64,000 nt of DNA, taken from positions 22,093 through 86,092 of the forward strand of contig JBBCJL010000002.1 in the NCBI GenBank assembly GCA_037190225.1, given 5' to 3'. Shown piece by piece: positions 53,896-63,679 of the stretch (its first letter is position 1; every line of letters starts with the position of its first letter). Made by a program: the position numbers and the translations under genes. The notes under the pieces were generated by a model that saw only the letters and a program-made list of their open reading frames with translations, did not search any database and had not been told where the DNA came from. The stretch is from MKSF01 sp037190225. Its GTDB lineage: Bacteria; Bacteroidota; Bacteroidia; Chitinophagales; Chitinophagaceae.

Positions 53896-55830
53896 TCACC
53901 AGCGGCAGGATATTGACAGTCCTGCATGCAAGGGAGGCATGGGACGCCCCTTAACAACCCGGTAGGTCCTGTTATCGGTCAGGTTATCTATGTATAAGGT
54001 GGTATGGATCACGCAGGATCTCAACTGCCATTGCTTCTGCACGCTGCATTGCGCAAGGAAATAATCATTTATATAGTCCGACTCATCTGTAGTAATGAAC
54101 CTGTAACCGATATACTGCCCGCTGCCTGTAGCCGTCCAGCTGCCGTAACGTACCTGCACGCTCCCCTGGTGCACGATTCTCGGGCTGTAAGGGATCTGCT
54201 TCCCGATGCTCTTATCATTCGGCAGGTAGGACTCCCTGGTGACAGCACGGGTCAGCGTGCTGCTCCAGGAGCCTCCCAGGCTGAATTTTTCAGTGAACTG
54301 GTAATGGGGCGCGATATACAGCTCAGCGCCCCGGCTGTTGACAGCCGCAATATTGTGAGGGGTCCATATAGCGCCTCCCAGCCAGTAGATCCAGTCGCGG
54401 ACGGTACGGTCGAACAGCACCGGCTTGACCATCAGCACCCATTTCGGCATGACCCATTGATAGTCCAGTCCCGCTTCGCTGCCCCAGCCCTGCTCGGGCC
54501 GCAATGCCGGGTTACCGCCGGGGAAGTAATACCATTCGTTCAGGGTGGGCAACCTGTAGGTTCTCTGGACGCTGCCCAGCACATATAGCAGGTGATGCCT
54601 GCTTCCGGCCAGCCGGAACCTGGCCTGCAGCTGGGGCAGGAAAGGCACCGGACCAAAGTCGTTCCATTCCTGGCGCAGGTTCATCACTACCTGGTGCTTA
54701 TGGCGCTTGTGCCGAAGCCCATAGGACAGTACACCGGCCAGGCGTACCAGGCTATGCGCTTCTTTACGCTTATGATCATACAGGTGCTGGTAGTTAAAAG
54801 GCAGCTCACCGTAAAAGGTCTGTTCCCATTGCTGCAGGAAAGGAAGGTCCCGGACATACCGGAGATCAACGCTTCCATGATACTGGCGTGTCGTATATTC
54901 ATTGTGCAGTAGCACGGCCTCATCATCGTATAGGAACCGGTCATGGAGATAGGCCATCCTGGCATTCCAGGCAGCCTTAACGGACTTACCGGCATAACGC
55001 AGCAGATATTTACCGCTCCCGTTTCGCTGCTGCTTTACGGAAACCGGCTCAAACAAGGCTTTCGGGATCTCCCGGTAAGTACCCTGCACCCATATATGCG
55101 CGCTGATATACTGCCGGCTTTCACCCGATTCTTTAAGCAGGTAGGCCATATCCGCCTGGATATTGCCCATTTTCAGCAGCGCATTGGTCATCCGTTCCGC
55201 CACGCCGTTATTGTCATAGGTAAAAGCCTGCTGCTGGTACCTGCCATCCGCTCCCCCGCTGAGCAACCATCTTTTGCCTCCCCGCTTCAATTGCAGCTGG
55301 GCATCCGTATTCCGCAGCGTATTGGCATGCAGGTAGGCTTCCGCACCCTGCTGCTTGCCGAAAGCAATATCATTGGACAGCAATAATGTGCCGCCCGTAC
55401 TGCCGTTACCGAACACCGTGGTATTGCTGCCGGTGATCAGGCTGACCCGGCTGAACAGCCCCATAGGGATCAGGGAAAGGTCCGTAGCGCCCAAAGCAGC
55501 GTTATTGATATTGATGCCATTCCATAAAACGCTGTTCTGCGCAGCAGAGGATCCCCTGATATTCAGGGTAGCATTGCTGTTAATGCCGCCGGAACGGATA
55601 AAAACGGAAGTATGACGCTGCAGGAATCTATCCAGGCTCAGGTTACGGTTATTGGCAATGGCCTCGGCGTCAAAGGTGATGGTAACCGCCCCGGGCAGCA
55701 GGCGCTCTTTGGAATGCTGCAGCAGCTGCTCCTGCACACTTATGCCCGCAAGCGTATCCGCTTCAGGCAGCTGGGCCGTCAGCGTTGTGCCGGACATCAA
55801 AATAAAAAGTATAAGGTACCACCGTTTCAC
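53896..55830 (-). CDS. TonB-dependent outer-membrane receptor (BtuB/FepA-like size)
   Basis: A 644-residue transporter. The signal peptide (LILFILMSGTTLTAQ) is followed by a TonB-box-like segment, a plug domain (about 35-150) with LSLDRFLQRHTSVFIRSGGI, TLNIRGSSAAQNSVLWNGI and VSLITGSNTTVFGNGSTGG, and a 22-strand barrel with LPTLNEWYYFPGGNPALRPEQ, the conserved late-barrel TonB_dep_Rec motif. It is short for a Bacteroidota SusC protein and has no SusD partner, so a vitamin, siderophore or metal substrate is likelier than a glycan. The start codon is GTG at 55830 and lies 4 bases after a TAGATTTG box. Confidence 0.88.
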   Translation of the reverse strand: MKRWYLILFILMSGTTLTAQLPEADTLAGISVQEQLLQHSKERLLPGAVTITFDAEAIANNRNLSLDRFLQRHTSVFIRSGGINSNATLNIRGSSAAQNSVLWNGININNAALGATDLSLIPMGLFSRVSLITGSNTTVFGNGSTGGTLLLSNDIAFGKQQGAEAYLHANTLRNTDAQLQLKRGGKRWLLSGGADGRYQQQAFTYDNNGVAERMTNALLKMGNIQADMAYLLKESGESRQYISAHIWVQGTYREIPKALFEPVSVKQQRNGSGKYLLRYAGKSVKAAWNARMAYLHDRFLYDDEAVLLHNEYTTRQYHGSVDLRYVRDLPFLQQWEQTFYGELPFNYQHLYDHKRKEAHSLVRLAGVLSYGLRHKRHKHQVVMNLRQEWNDFGPVPFLPQLQARFRLAGSRHHLLYVLGSVQRTYRLPTLNEWYYFPGGNPALRPEQGWGSEAGLDYQWVMPKWVLMVKPVLFDRTVRDWIYWLGGAIWTPHNIAAVNSRGAELYIAPHYQFTEKFSLGGSWSSTLTRAVTRESYLPNDKSIGKQIPYSPRIVHQGSVQVRYGSWTATGSGQYIGYRFITTDESDYINDYFLAQCSVQKQWQLRSCVIHTTLYIDNLTDNRTYRVVKGRPMPPLHAGLSISCRW

Positions 55831-55834
55831 GCTG

Positions 55835-55842
55835 CAAATCTA
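55835..55842 (-). promoter_or_regulatory. Candidate -7 box TAGATTTG next to the TonB receptor start
   Basis: An exact TAnnTTTG match on the minus strand, only 4 bases before the GTG start; it would give an almost leaderless transcript. Confidence 0.45.
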
Positions 55843-55847
55843 AAACA

Positions 55848-55900
55848 ATAAGCCGTATAAATCAGGCCGGAAAATTTCCGGCCTGATTTATACGGCTTAT
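55848..55900 (-). terminator. Near-perfect palindrome terminating the glmM-asd operon
   Basis: 26-base perfect arms around a single central A at 55874 (arms contain AAGCCGTATAAATCAGGCC). It lies 24 bases after the asd stop and just upstream of the TonB receptor promoter box. Confidence 0.85.
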
Positions 55901-55923
55901 ATGCTGTTACATATATGCGATAC

Positions 55924-56916
55924 TTATATCCATCCCTGCCGGTGCAGGTATTCCGCTATCTGCACCGCATTGGTTGCCGCACCTTTTTTCAGGTTATCCG
56001 CAACGATCCAGCAGTTGATGGCATTGGGCAGCGAGTAATCTCTCCGGATACGGCCCACAAATACCTCATCCTTCCCGGAAGCGGCGATAGGCATCGGGTA
56101 TAAATTATTGATAACATCATCCTGTACGACCACACCGGGCGCTGCTTTAAGCGCATCCAGCACCTGCTCCATCTCGAACGGCTTCTCAAATTCGATATTC
56201 ACGCTTTCGCTATGACCTCCCATCACAGGCACCCGTACGGTCGTGGCCGTGACCCGGATCGTATCATCACCCATGATCTTCTGGGTTTCCCTGACCATCT
56301 TAATCTCTTCCCTGGTGTAGCCGTCATCCGTGAATACATCAATATGAGGCAATACATTCATATAAATAGGATGGGGATAGAACATGGAGAATTCCTGCTG
56401 TCCCTGCTGCTCGCTCACCAGGTGATCCACTCCTTTCTGACCGCTGCCGGTAACGCTCTGGTAAGTGCTTACCACCACACGGCTGATGCGGAAGATATCA
56501 TGCAAAGGCTTCAGCACCATCACCATCTGTATGGTAGAGCAATTGGGATTGGCAATGATCCTGTCCTCAGGTGCCAGGACGGCGCCGTTTACTTCCGGCA
56601 CCACCAGCTTCTTGGATGGGTCCATACGCCAGGCGGAGGAGTTATCCACCACATAGGTTCCGGCACCGGCAAATTGTTCCGCCCATTCCAGGGACGTCTG
56701 GCCTCCCGCGGAGAACAGGGCCACATCCGGCTTCATCGCCACAGCCGTGGCAAGAGAGACCACCGGGTAGCTCTTATCCCTGAATGTGATGGTCTTGCCT
56801 ACCGACCTTTCGGACGCTACGGGTATCAGTTCCGTTACCGGGAAGTTTCTGTCTGCCAGGGTCTGTATAATAGTGGAGCCCACCAATCCTGTTGCACCTA
56901 CTACAGCAACTTTCAT
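55924..56916 (-). CDS. asd: Aspartate-semialdehyde dehydrogenase
   Basis: NADPH-dependent enzyme that makes aspartate semialdehyde for lysine, diaminopimelate, threonine and methionine. The N-terminal dinucleotide motif is VAVVGATGLVGSTI, then FSAGG, VVDNSSAWRM, the catalytic C126 in ANPNCSTIQ, and MGGHSESVNIEF, which carries the catalytic His. The 330-residue length is normal. It is 24 bases after glmM and shares its operon, pairing two precursor steps of peptidoglycan synthesis. Confidence 0.95.
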   Translation of the reverse strand: MKVAVVGATGLVGSTIIQTLADRNFPVTELIPVASERSVGKTITFRDKSYPVVSLATAVAMKPDVALFSAGGQTSLEWAEQFAGAGTYVVDNSSAWRMDPSKKLVVPEVNGAVLAPEDRIIANPNCSTIQMVMVLKPLHDIFRISRVVVSTYQSVTGSGQKGVDHLVSEQQGQQEFSMFYPHPIYMNVLPHIDVFTDDGYTREEIKMVRETQKIMGDDTIRVTATTVRVPVMGGHSESVNIEFEKPFEMEQVLDALKAAPGVVVQDDVINNLYPMPIAASGKDEVFVGRIRRDYSLPNAINCWIVADNLKKGAATNAVQIAEYLHRQGWI

Positions 56917-56940
56917 AAGATATCTTAAAAATTAAATGGT

Positions 56941-58338
56941 TTATAAAGATTTGATGATTTCATTGATATCGGAGATCATTTTTTTGGCAATATTATCCGC
57001 GGTAGTGATGCTGTTGCTCTCGGAATAGATCCGTATGATCGGCTCCGTATTGGACGTCCTTAAATGCACCCAGTCATTCTCAAATTCGATCTTCAGCCCG
57101 TCCTCTGTATTGATAGGATGCTTTTTATATTGCTCCTTTATGGCATTGAAGACTTCCGGCACATTTATTTTTTCGTTCAGCTCTATTTTGTTCTTTGAAA
57201 TGTAATAGTTGGGATATTTGCTCCGCAGGCTGGAAATAGGCTTGCCGAATTTCGCAAGATGGGTCAGGAACAGCGCAATACCTACCAGGGCATCCCTGCC
57301 GTAATGCAGCTGCGGGTCGATAATGCCGCCATTGCCTTCCCCGCCTATAACGGCATTCACTTCCTTCATCTTCCTGACCACGTTTACCTCTCCCACGGCA
57401 CTGGGGTAATAGGTCCCGCCATGCTTCACGGTAATATCCTTGAGCGCACGGGTAGAGGACATATTGCTTACCGTATTGCCGGGCGTATGGCCCAGGACAT
57501 AATCCGCTACCGCCACGAGCGTATATTCCTCGCCGAAAAGAGAACCGTCCTCATTGACAAAGCAAAGTCTGTCCACGTCCGGGTCTACCGCTATACCCAG
57601 GTCGGCATTATTTTTTTCCACGGTGCTGCACAGCTCTCTCAGGTGCTCCGGCAGAGGCTCGGGATTGTGCGCGAACCTGCCGTTGACCTCGCCATTGATA
57701 ACCGTAATATGCTCCACGCCCAACGCTTTCAGCAGCATAGGGACGAAAACAGCCCCGGTTGAGTTGATGCCGTCCACTACTATTTTAAAATTACGTTTTG
57801 TGATCGCTTCCGCATCCACCAGCGGATGGCTCAATATAGCATCCAGATGACGCTGGTGCAATTCATCGGCAGCAACAGTGACCGTTCCGAGGTTATTGAC
57901 GGAGGCATATTCAAAATCCCCGGCATCGCCTGCAGACAGCAGCTCCTGCCCTGTTTCGGCACTGATAAACTCACCTTCCTTGTTCAGCAGCTTCAGTGCG
58001 TTCCATTCCTTGGGGTTATGGCTGGCGGTAAGAATGATACCTCCCAGCGCTTCCTTAAATTTAACCGCCATTTCCACAGAGGGGGTCGTGCTGAGGCCCA
58101 GGTCCACCACATCCACGCCCATACCCTGAAGGGTAGCTACTACCAGGTTGCGTACCATTTCGCCCGAAATACGGCCATCCCTGCCTATTACTACCGTTTT
58201 ATTAGGGTGGGTCGTATCCTTTAACAATATACCGGCAAACGCACTGGTATATTTGACTATATCCACAGGCGTCAGCCCCTTGTCCGGGGCTCCCCCGATT
58301 GTACCCCTGATTCCTGAAATCGATTTTATTAGTGCCAT
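56941..58338 (-). CDS. glmM: Phosphoglucosamine mutase
   Basis: Converts glucosamine-6-phosphate to glucosamine-1-phosphate for UDP-GlcNAc. The phosphoserine loop is TASHNP with S106 (E. coli GlmM S102), the metal loop is DPDVDRL, the sugar loop is GGEGNGGII and the phosphate loop is LRTSNTEPIIRIY. The start MALIKSISGIRGTIGG is the Bacteroidota form. The 465-residue length is normal for GlmM; a general phosphohexomutase is the alternative. First gene of the glmM-asd operon; a TAAATTCG box lies 22 bases upstream. Confidence 0.9.
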   Translation of the reverse strand: MALIKSISGIRGTIGGAPDKGLTPVDIVKYTSAFAGILLKDTTHPNKTVVIGRDGRISGEMVRNLVVATLQGMGVDVVDLGLSTTPSVEMAVKFKEALGGIILTASHNPKEWNALKLLNKEGEFISAETGQELLSAGDAGDFEYASVNNLGTVTVAADELHQRHLDAILSHPLVDAEAITKRNFKIVVDGINSTGAVFVPMLLKALGVEHITVINGEVNGRFAHNPEPLPEHLRELCSTVEKNNADLGIAVDPDVDRLCFVNEDGSLFGEEYTLVAVADYVLGHTPGNTVSNMSSTRALKDITVKHGGTYYPSAVGEVNVVRKMKEVNAVIGGEGNGGIIDPQLHYGRDALVGIALFLTHLAKFGKPISSLRSKYPNYYISKNKIELNEKINVPEVFNAIKEQYKKHPINTEDGLKIEFENDWVHLRTSNTEPIIRIYSESNSITTADNIAKKMISDINEIIKSL

Positions 58339-58360
58339 AGCTTCTTTGAAAATAACCTTG

Positions 58361-58368
58361 CGAATTTA
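58361..58368 (-). promoter_or_regulatory. Candidate -7 box TAAATTCG of glmM-asd
   Basis: A TAnnTTCG variant on the minus strand, 22 bases before the glmM start. Confidence 0.45.
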
Positions 58369-58460
58369 ATCCAAATGTTTGGCGTGGGAAAATATAAACT
58401 TATTTAATGTCCCCTCAGCCGCTCTTCCGCTGTTCCCGGCACACCCGCCGGCGACTGGCA

Positions 58461-59930
58461 TCAATAGCTGTATAACTGCCTTTTAATAATATATAAATAG
58501 GGGTAGCTCAAGACATAATCCGGCAGCTGGTATGCACCATGCGCTTCAAATACCGCGATGCGTACCTGTTGCGCGGCCAGCTGTTCCATCGACTGCTTAT
58601 CCGGGCACCAGTGATAGGCAGTAATGTGGTTATTGTAGAACATCACATCCACATCTTCAAAAGAATTGACGTTCATAACGACCTGTATATCCGGAGGCAG
58701 GGTCTCTGAAAGACTCCTGTAAATACTGGCATTGGCTATACGCTGTTGGCGCAGGATGTTCTTCTCCGACATATAGGTAGCGATACTGAAAGGATTGAGC
58801 GTCAGCAGTACGACCGTTACAGCCAACACATACCTTGCCCAGCGGAACGGTATCTTCCGTTGTATCCATTCATAGCCGGCCGCTATAAATATCAGTGCGA
58901 GGGGTACTACAATAAACAAATAGGTCACCACTTTTGTCCGGACCAGGAAGGAAAAGAAGGAAAACACGAAAATAACAGCTATTAAAAAGTGTCCCAGGAG
59001 TGCACGGTTGGCTGCACGGTCCTTGTATAATATCCATATGCCCGGGATCAGCAGCACTGCGATACCGCTGCCTAACAGGAAAGGGAATGCCTCTACGTAA
59101 TACCATATCCCTCCGCCATTGTCCTCCAGTACCTCGGTAATATGCCGCCTGTTAAATTCATATTCATAACGTGCCAGCTCCGGGAACCTGGATAATATAT
59201 ACCATTGCCATGGCATAAAAATGATACAGCATACTGTCAATGCAAGGATAAAGTGGCCCGGCGGCGGTCTTTTCCGCTCTTTCCTGATAAAAGAGACCGC
59301 TATCTGCAGGCCCCATCCTAAAAATACCAGGAGACCGGTCAGCCATTTCACCAGGATCGCCGCGCCCGCAAAGACACCTGCCAGCACGGCCCAGTACCAT
59401 TTGTATTGCCGCTGGTATTCAGCATATGCCCAGAAACCGGCCAGTATATAAAATCCATGGGCCACATCATTATGATCCATACCCCGTATGCCGGCAATCA
59501 TTTGCAAATGATAATTGGACAGGGCCAGTAACAGCGCGGCCCACAAGGCAATATGCTTTTTCCCGGTAACCAGCAGCGCTATCCGGTAAAGCATCAGTAT
59601 CATCAGGGTGCCCATAAGCGCGCTGGGTAATCTCATGGCCCATTCTGATACCCCAAATACCTTCATGCTCAGCGCCATCTGCCACAGGAACAGCGGGGGC
59701 TTATGCAGCCAGATATGATTACAGCACCACTGGTAAGGGTCATAAGCTATATACATGACCTTTTTCAGCATCGGTATCCAGGGATCATCCATCATATTCC
59801 TGGCAACCAGCGCATGAAAGCGCTCATCCCATGAATGCAAAAAAGGATCAACAAATATTGATCCTATTCTCAGTATAAAGCCCAGGCAGACTATCAGTAT
59901 GATACTGATATGCTTTTTAATAAATGTCAT
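58461..59930 (-). CDS. GT39-family (ArnT/PMT-like) membrane glycosyltransferase
   Basis: A 489-residue integral membrane glycosyltransferase using a polyprenyl-phosphate sugar donor. About 11-12 spans are visible, starting with IIILIVCLGFILRIGSIF-like hydrophobic sequence. The first periplasmic loop carries the catalytic acidic motif SWDERFHALVARNM, and WLHKPPLFLWQMAL is the second family hallmark; GMDHNDVAHGFYILAGFWAY follows. A short C-terminal soluble part holds a few cysteine-free strands. An exact TAATTTTG box is 22 bases upstream. Acceptor unknown; lipid A, a lipid-linked glycan or protein are possible. Confidence 0.88.
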   Translation of the reverse strand: MTFIKKHISIILIVCLGFILRIGSIFVDPFLHSWDERFHALVARNMMDDPWIPMLKKVMYIAYDPYQWCCNHIWLHKPPLFLWQMALSMKVFGVSEWAMRLPSALMGTLMILMLYRIALLVTGKKHIALWAALLLALSNYHLQMIAGIRGMDHNDVAHGFYILAGFWAYAEYQRQYKWYWAVLAGVFAGAAILVKWLTGLLVFLGWGLQIAVSFIRKERKRPPPGHFILALTVCCIIFMPWQWYILSRFPELARYEYEFNRRHITEVLEDNGGGIWYYVEAFPFLLGSGIAVLLIPGIWILYKDRAANRALLGHFLIAVIFVFSFFSFLVRTKVVTYLFIVVPLALIFIAAGYEWIQRKIPFRWARYVLAVTVVLLTLNPFSIATYMSEKNILRQQRIANASIYRSLSETLPPDIQVVMNVNSFEDVDVMFYNNHITAYHWCPDKQSMEQLAAQQVRIAVFEAHGAYQLPDYVLSYPYLYIIKRQLYSY

Positions 59931-59952
59931 GAAAAATTGTTAGGAACCTGTC

Positions 59953-59960
59953 CAAAATTA
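59953..59960 (-). promoter_or_regulatory. -7 box TAATTTTG of the GT39 gene
   Basis: An exact TAnnTTTG element on the minus strand, 22 bases before the ATG. Confidence 0.6.
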
Positions 59961-59988
59961 CAAAAAAAGTAAATCCGGCCCTCAGGCC

Positions 59989-60504
59989 CTACTCCACCAC
60001 AAATTTACCCTTCATGATCATGGAATGACCGGGAAACGTACACAGGAACGTATAAGTGCCCGGCTTTTCAAATGTAAAGGTTTGGGTATCTGTTTCGCCG
60101 CCACCCAGCATCCTGGTATGCACTACGATCTGGCCGGTCAGCTCTCCGGGGATATAATCGGTTGCAGACGCCGCATTGGCACGGTCCACAAAATCAGACA
60201 CCACCACGTCCGGCTGAAGGATCACCACGTTATGCCCCATAGTCGCTTTCGGCGCTTTACCCGTATGCTTCAGGGTCAGCTCCACCGGCATACCTGCTTT
60301 AACTCTCACCTCTTTGGCATTGAATTTCATATTATCGTCAGCCAGCAGTACCACTACCTGCCTGCCATCCTTTACATCTGCTTCCAGCACCGCCTTATTG
60401 ACATTGCTTGTCTGGCCGGCAGGATGCTGATGGCCGGCAGGGTCATTGCTGCCGCAGGAGGCCAGCAGACAGGAGATCGCGAAGATTAAAACACTTTGTT
60501 TCAT
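59989..60504 (-). CDS. Azurin-like blue copper lipoprotein
   Basis: A 171-residue electron carrier. The lipobox LLASC (C17) ends the signal peptide. A spacer with HQHP precedes the cupredoxin domain (about 38-171). The type 1 copper ligands of azurin are all present with correct spacing: H91 in TMGHNVVIL, C155 in FLCTFPGHS, H160 and M164. NMKFNAKEVRVKAG is the usual first-strand pattern. Soluble azurin has no lipid; here it would be anchored to a membrane. It likely passes electrons to a periplasmic oxidase or reductase not encoded here. Confidence 0.93.
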   Translation of the reverse strand: MKQSVLIFAISCLLASCGSNDPAGHQHPAGQTSNVNKAVLEADVKDGRQVVVLLADDNMKFNAKEVRVKAGMPVELTLKHTGKAPKATMGHNVVILQPDVVVSDFVDRANAASATDYIPGELTGQIVVHTRMLGGGETDTQTFTFEKPGTYTFLCTFPGHSMIMKGKFVVE

Positions 60505-60597
60505 TTGAAGAAGTTATGATTGAGGTAAAATTACGACCAAAAGCCGAACACGCGATATGAATAATAAATAATTTACAATTCAACACTACAAAAACGT

Positions 60598-60605
60598 TAT
60601 TTTCG
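60598..60605 (+). promoter_or_regulatory. Candidate -7 box TATTTTCG of the M16 peptidase gene
   Basis: A TAnnTTCG variant 21 bases before the start. Confidence 0.45.
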
Positions 60606-60626
60606 TGTATCAAAAACAATTCAAAA

Positions 60627-63560
60627 ATGAATATCAGAAATTTATTCAAAGCTCTGGTCATTGTTGCATTGCTGCCATGGTATGCCGCAGCGCAGCAGGG
60701 CGACTGGAAACAGGGCGCCTCCGGCGGATATTCCTATAAGTATCTTCCCAATGACCCTACCAATTCCCGTTTTTACACCTTAAAGAACGGCCTGACCGTT
60801 ATTTTAAGCAAGAATGAGAAAGAGCCCCGTGTACAGACCTACATCGCTGTAAAGGCAGGCAGCAAAACCGACCCGGCCACCAATACGGGGCTTGCGCACT
60901 ACCTGGAGCATATGCTGTTCAAAGGCACGGACAAGTTCGGCACCTCGGACTGGACAAAGGAAAAGCCGCTGCTGGATGCTATTGACGGGCTCTATGAGCA
61001 ATACAATAAAACGAAGGACGAAACCAGAAGAAAGGCTATCTACAGGCAGATCGACAGCGTTTCGGGCGTAGCCGTGCAATATGCCATTCCCAACGAATAC
61101 GATAAGATGATGACCACCATGGGAGCAAAAGGCACCAATGCCTGGACCTCTTTTGAAGAAACGGTTTACACCGAAGATGTGCCTTCCAATGCCATCAATA
61201 AATATCTCGCCGTACAGGCGGAACGTTTCCGTAACCCGATCCTGAGGATCTTCCATACGGAGCTGGAAGCGGTATATGAAGAGAAGAACATGAGCATGGA
61301 CAGGGACGGCAGCAAACAGTTTGAAGCCATGACCGCCAACCTGTTCAAAAAGCACAATTACGGCCTGCAAACCACCATCGGTACCGTAGAGCACCTGAAA
61401 AACCCCTCCCTGATAGAGATCCGCAGGTACTTCCAGAATTATTATGTACCCAATAATATGGGTATCATCATGGTGGGAGATTTCAACCCTGACGAAGTAA
61501 TAAAACAGATCGACAAGGATTTCGGCTATATGACCTCCAAAACGGTCAAACCATACACTTTCCAGCCGGAAGCACCCATTACATCACCCATCAATGTTGA
61601 CGTTACCGGCCCTGAAGCAGAGAATATCATGCTGGGCTACCGCTTACCGGGCGTCAGCCATCCCGATGCCAAGATACTGGAGCTGGTAGGCAAGATACTG
61701 ACCAACGGTTCCGCAGGGCTGATGGACCTGAACCTGGTACTGGACCAGAAATTGCTGGGCGCCTATGCCTTTGCCTATACGCTCAAAGATTACAGTATGC
61801 TGATCCTGCAGGGCCGCCCGGTAGAAGGACAATCCCTGGATGATGTTAAGAACCTGATGCTGGGCGAAATCGAGAAGCTGAAAAAAGGTCAGTTCTCTGA
61901 TGAACTTTTACAGGCCATTGTCAACAACGAGAAAAAAAGCATGATAGAAACTTACGAGAATTACAGCGCTACCGCAAGTAATCTGGTGAGCTGCTTTACC
62001 TCGGAAGAAAACTGGGCAGACCGGGTGAATTACACGCAGATACTTTCCAGGATCACCAAAAAGGATATCATAGCTTTTGCCAATAAATATTTCGGCAATA
62101 ATTACGTAGCGGTATATAAACGCCAGGGTACCGATAAGAATATCACAAAAGTAGATAAGCCAAGCATCACTCCTTTAAAGATCAATACCGAATCAGAATC
62201 TGATTTTTCCAGAAGCGTTAAAAATATCCCGGAAAATACCATTGCACCAAAATGGCTGGATTATAATACCGATATGGCCAGACACCAGCAAGGCGGTTAT
62301 GAATTCCTGAGCGTGGAGAATAAAGATAATGACCTGTTCCGCCTGTATTACAACTTTGAAACCGGAAGCTGGGACAACAAGCTGCTGTCACTGGCCGCAG
62401 ACTATATCAATTATGTAGGCACCAGGGATATGAGCGCTTCCGAGTTCAGTGAAAAAATGTATGCGCTGGCAGCTTCGTTCTCTATCAACGTCGGATCAGA
62501 AACTACCAGGATCAGCATTGACGGCCTGTACGAAAAATTTGACGCTACCGTAGCGCTGGTTGAAAAGATGCTGCGAAACGCGCTGGCGGATGAAGATGCC
62601 CTCAACGCGTATAAAGCGCGCCTGATGCAGGCAAGGGTCAACAATAAGAAGAATAAGAATGCCATAATGAGCGGTGTGCAGAACTATGCTCTATACGGGG
62701 CTAAGAATCCGTATAACAATGTGCTGACCAATGAAGAACTGAAAAACCTGAAAGCGCAGGACCTGATCAACGCTATTACCTCTTTGCTCAACAAGGAGCA
62801 CCAGGTATTGTATTATGGTCCTAAAGATATCAGGACCGTGGCCACACAGGTCATCAAAGCGCATCCTTATCCAAGCGATGGCCTGCAGCCTATCAAAAAC
62901 AATATCAAATATACACAGGTACCCCAGACCAGCACATCCGTGCTATTCGCCAATTACGATATGGTTCAGGCCGATATCAGGTGGGTAAGGAACAGTGAGG
63001 TATATGATGCCAAATTACTGCCCAGGATCTCTTTATTCAATGAATATTTCGGTGGCGGTATGGGCTCTGTAGTATTCCAGACCATCAGGGAGACCAAAGC
63101 GCTGGCTTATTCCACTTACGCGTTCTTCAGCACGCCCAGCAACAAGGATTACAGGAATACCATCACTGCCTATGTAGGCACACAGGCCGACAAGTTCAAT
63201 GAATCCGTTGCTGCGATGAATGAATTATTAACGACACTGCCGCAGTCTGAAAAAGCGCTCAATACAGCCAAGGAAAGCCTGAGAAAATCACTGGCTACCC
63301 AGCGTACCACGCAGGAAGGCATTATCTTCAGCTATCTGAGCGCTAAAAAATTAGGCAGGGATTTCGATATCCGCAAAGATATCTACAACACGATCCCCAG
63401 TCTGACATTCAACGATATCAATACATTCCATAAAAATGAATTCAGCGGTAAGCCATATACCTATTGTATAGTGGCCAACCAGGAAAAGTTTGATATGGAA
63501 AGCGCCAGGAAGCTGGGTGAAGTAAAGATATTAAGCCTTGAGGAGATCTTCGGTTATTAA
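60627..63560 (+). CDS. M16-family zinc metallopeptidase (pitrilysin/insulinase-like)
   Basis: A 977-residue exported peptidase. The signal peptide is residues 1-22 (ALVIVALLPWYAAAQ). Two M16 halves are present. The inverted zinc motif is H91-YLE94-H95 in LAHYLEHMLFKG, and the third ligand lies in AVYEEKN (E218/E219). An insertion of about 50 residues, longer than in pitrilysin, sits between the two (TKEKPLLDAIDGLYEQYNKT onward), as seen in Bacteroidota homologues. The second half (from about 545) lacks a zinc site but has GGGMGSVVFQTIRETKALAY, which is the substrate-binding RY-like region. It acts on peptides in the periplasm. A terminator follows. Confidence 0.92.
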   Translation: MNIRNLFKALVIVALLPWYAAAQQGDWKQGASGGYSYKYLPNDPTNSRFYTLKNGLTVILSKNEKEPRVQTYIAVKAGSKTDPATNTGLAHYLEHMLFKGTDKFGTSDWTKEKPLLDAIDGLYEQYNKTKDETRRKAIYRQIDSVSGVAVQYAIPNEYDKMMTTMGAKGTNAWTSFEETVYTEDVPSNAINKYLAVQAERFRNPILRIFHTELEAVYEEKNMSMDRDGSKQFEAMTANLFKKHNYGLQTTIGTVEHLKNPSLIEIRRYFQNYYVPNNMGIIMVGDFNPDEVIKQIDKDFGYMTSKTVKPYTFQPEAPITSPINVDVTGPEAENIMLGYRLPGVSHPDAKILELVGKILTNGSAGLMDLNLVLDQKLLGAYAFAYTLKDYSMLILQGRPVEGQSLDDVKNLMLGEIEKLKKGQFSDELLQAIVNNEKKSMIETYENYSATASNLVSCFTSEENWADRVNYTQILSRITKKDIIAFANKYFGNNYVAVYKRQGTDKNITKVDKPSITPLKINTESESDFSRSVKNIPENTIAPKWLDYNTDMARHQQGGYEFLSVENKDNDLFRLYYNFETGSWDNKLLSLAADYINYVGTRDMSASEFSEKMYALAASFSINVGSETTRISIDGLYEKFDATVALVEKMLRNALADEDALNAYKARLMQARVNNKKNKNAIMSGVQNYALYGAKNPYNNVLTNEELKNLKAQDLINAITSLLNKEHQVLYYGPKDIRTVATQVIKAHPYPSDGLQPIKNNIKYTQVPQTSTSVLFANYDMVQADIRWVRNSEVYDAKLLPRISLFNEYFGGGMGSVVFQTIRETKALAYSTYAFFSTPSNKDYRNTITAYVGTQADKFNESVAAMNELLTTLPQSEKALNTAKESLRKSLATQRTTQEGIIFSYLSAKKLGRDFDIRKDIYNTIPSLTFNDINTFHKNEFSGKPYTYCIVANQEKFDMESARKLGEVKILSLEEIFGY

Positions 63561-63585
63561 ACCGTATCATCATCCGGGACATTCT

Positions 63586-63620
63586 TTAAAAACCTCCGCA
63601 ATAATTGCGGAGGTTTTTAA
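63586..63620 (+). terminator. Terminator after the M16 peptidase gene
   Basis: The arms AAAAACCTCCGCAAT / ATTGCGGAGGTTTTT with a one-base spacer, followed by Ts, 25 bases after the stop. Confidence 0.88.
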
Positions 63621-63679
63621 TTCATCATAAAAAAGAACGCCAATAATAGAAAGATGGTGAGGTTCGAAATTCATATCAA

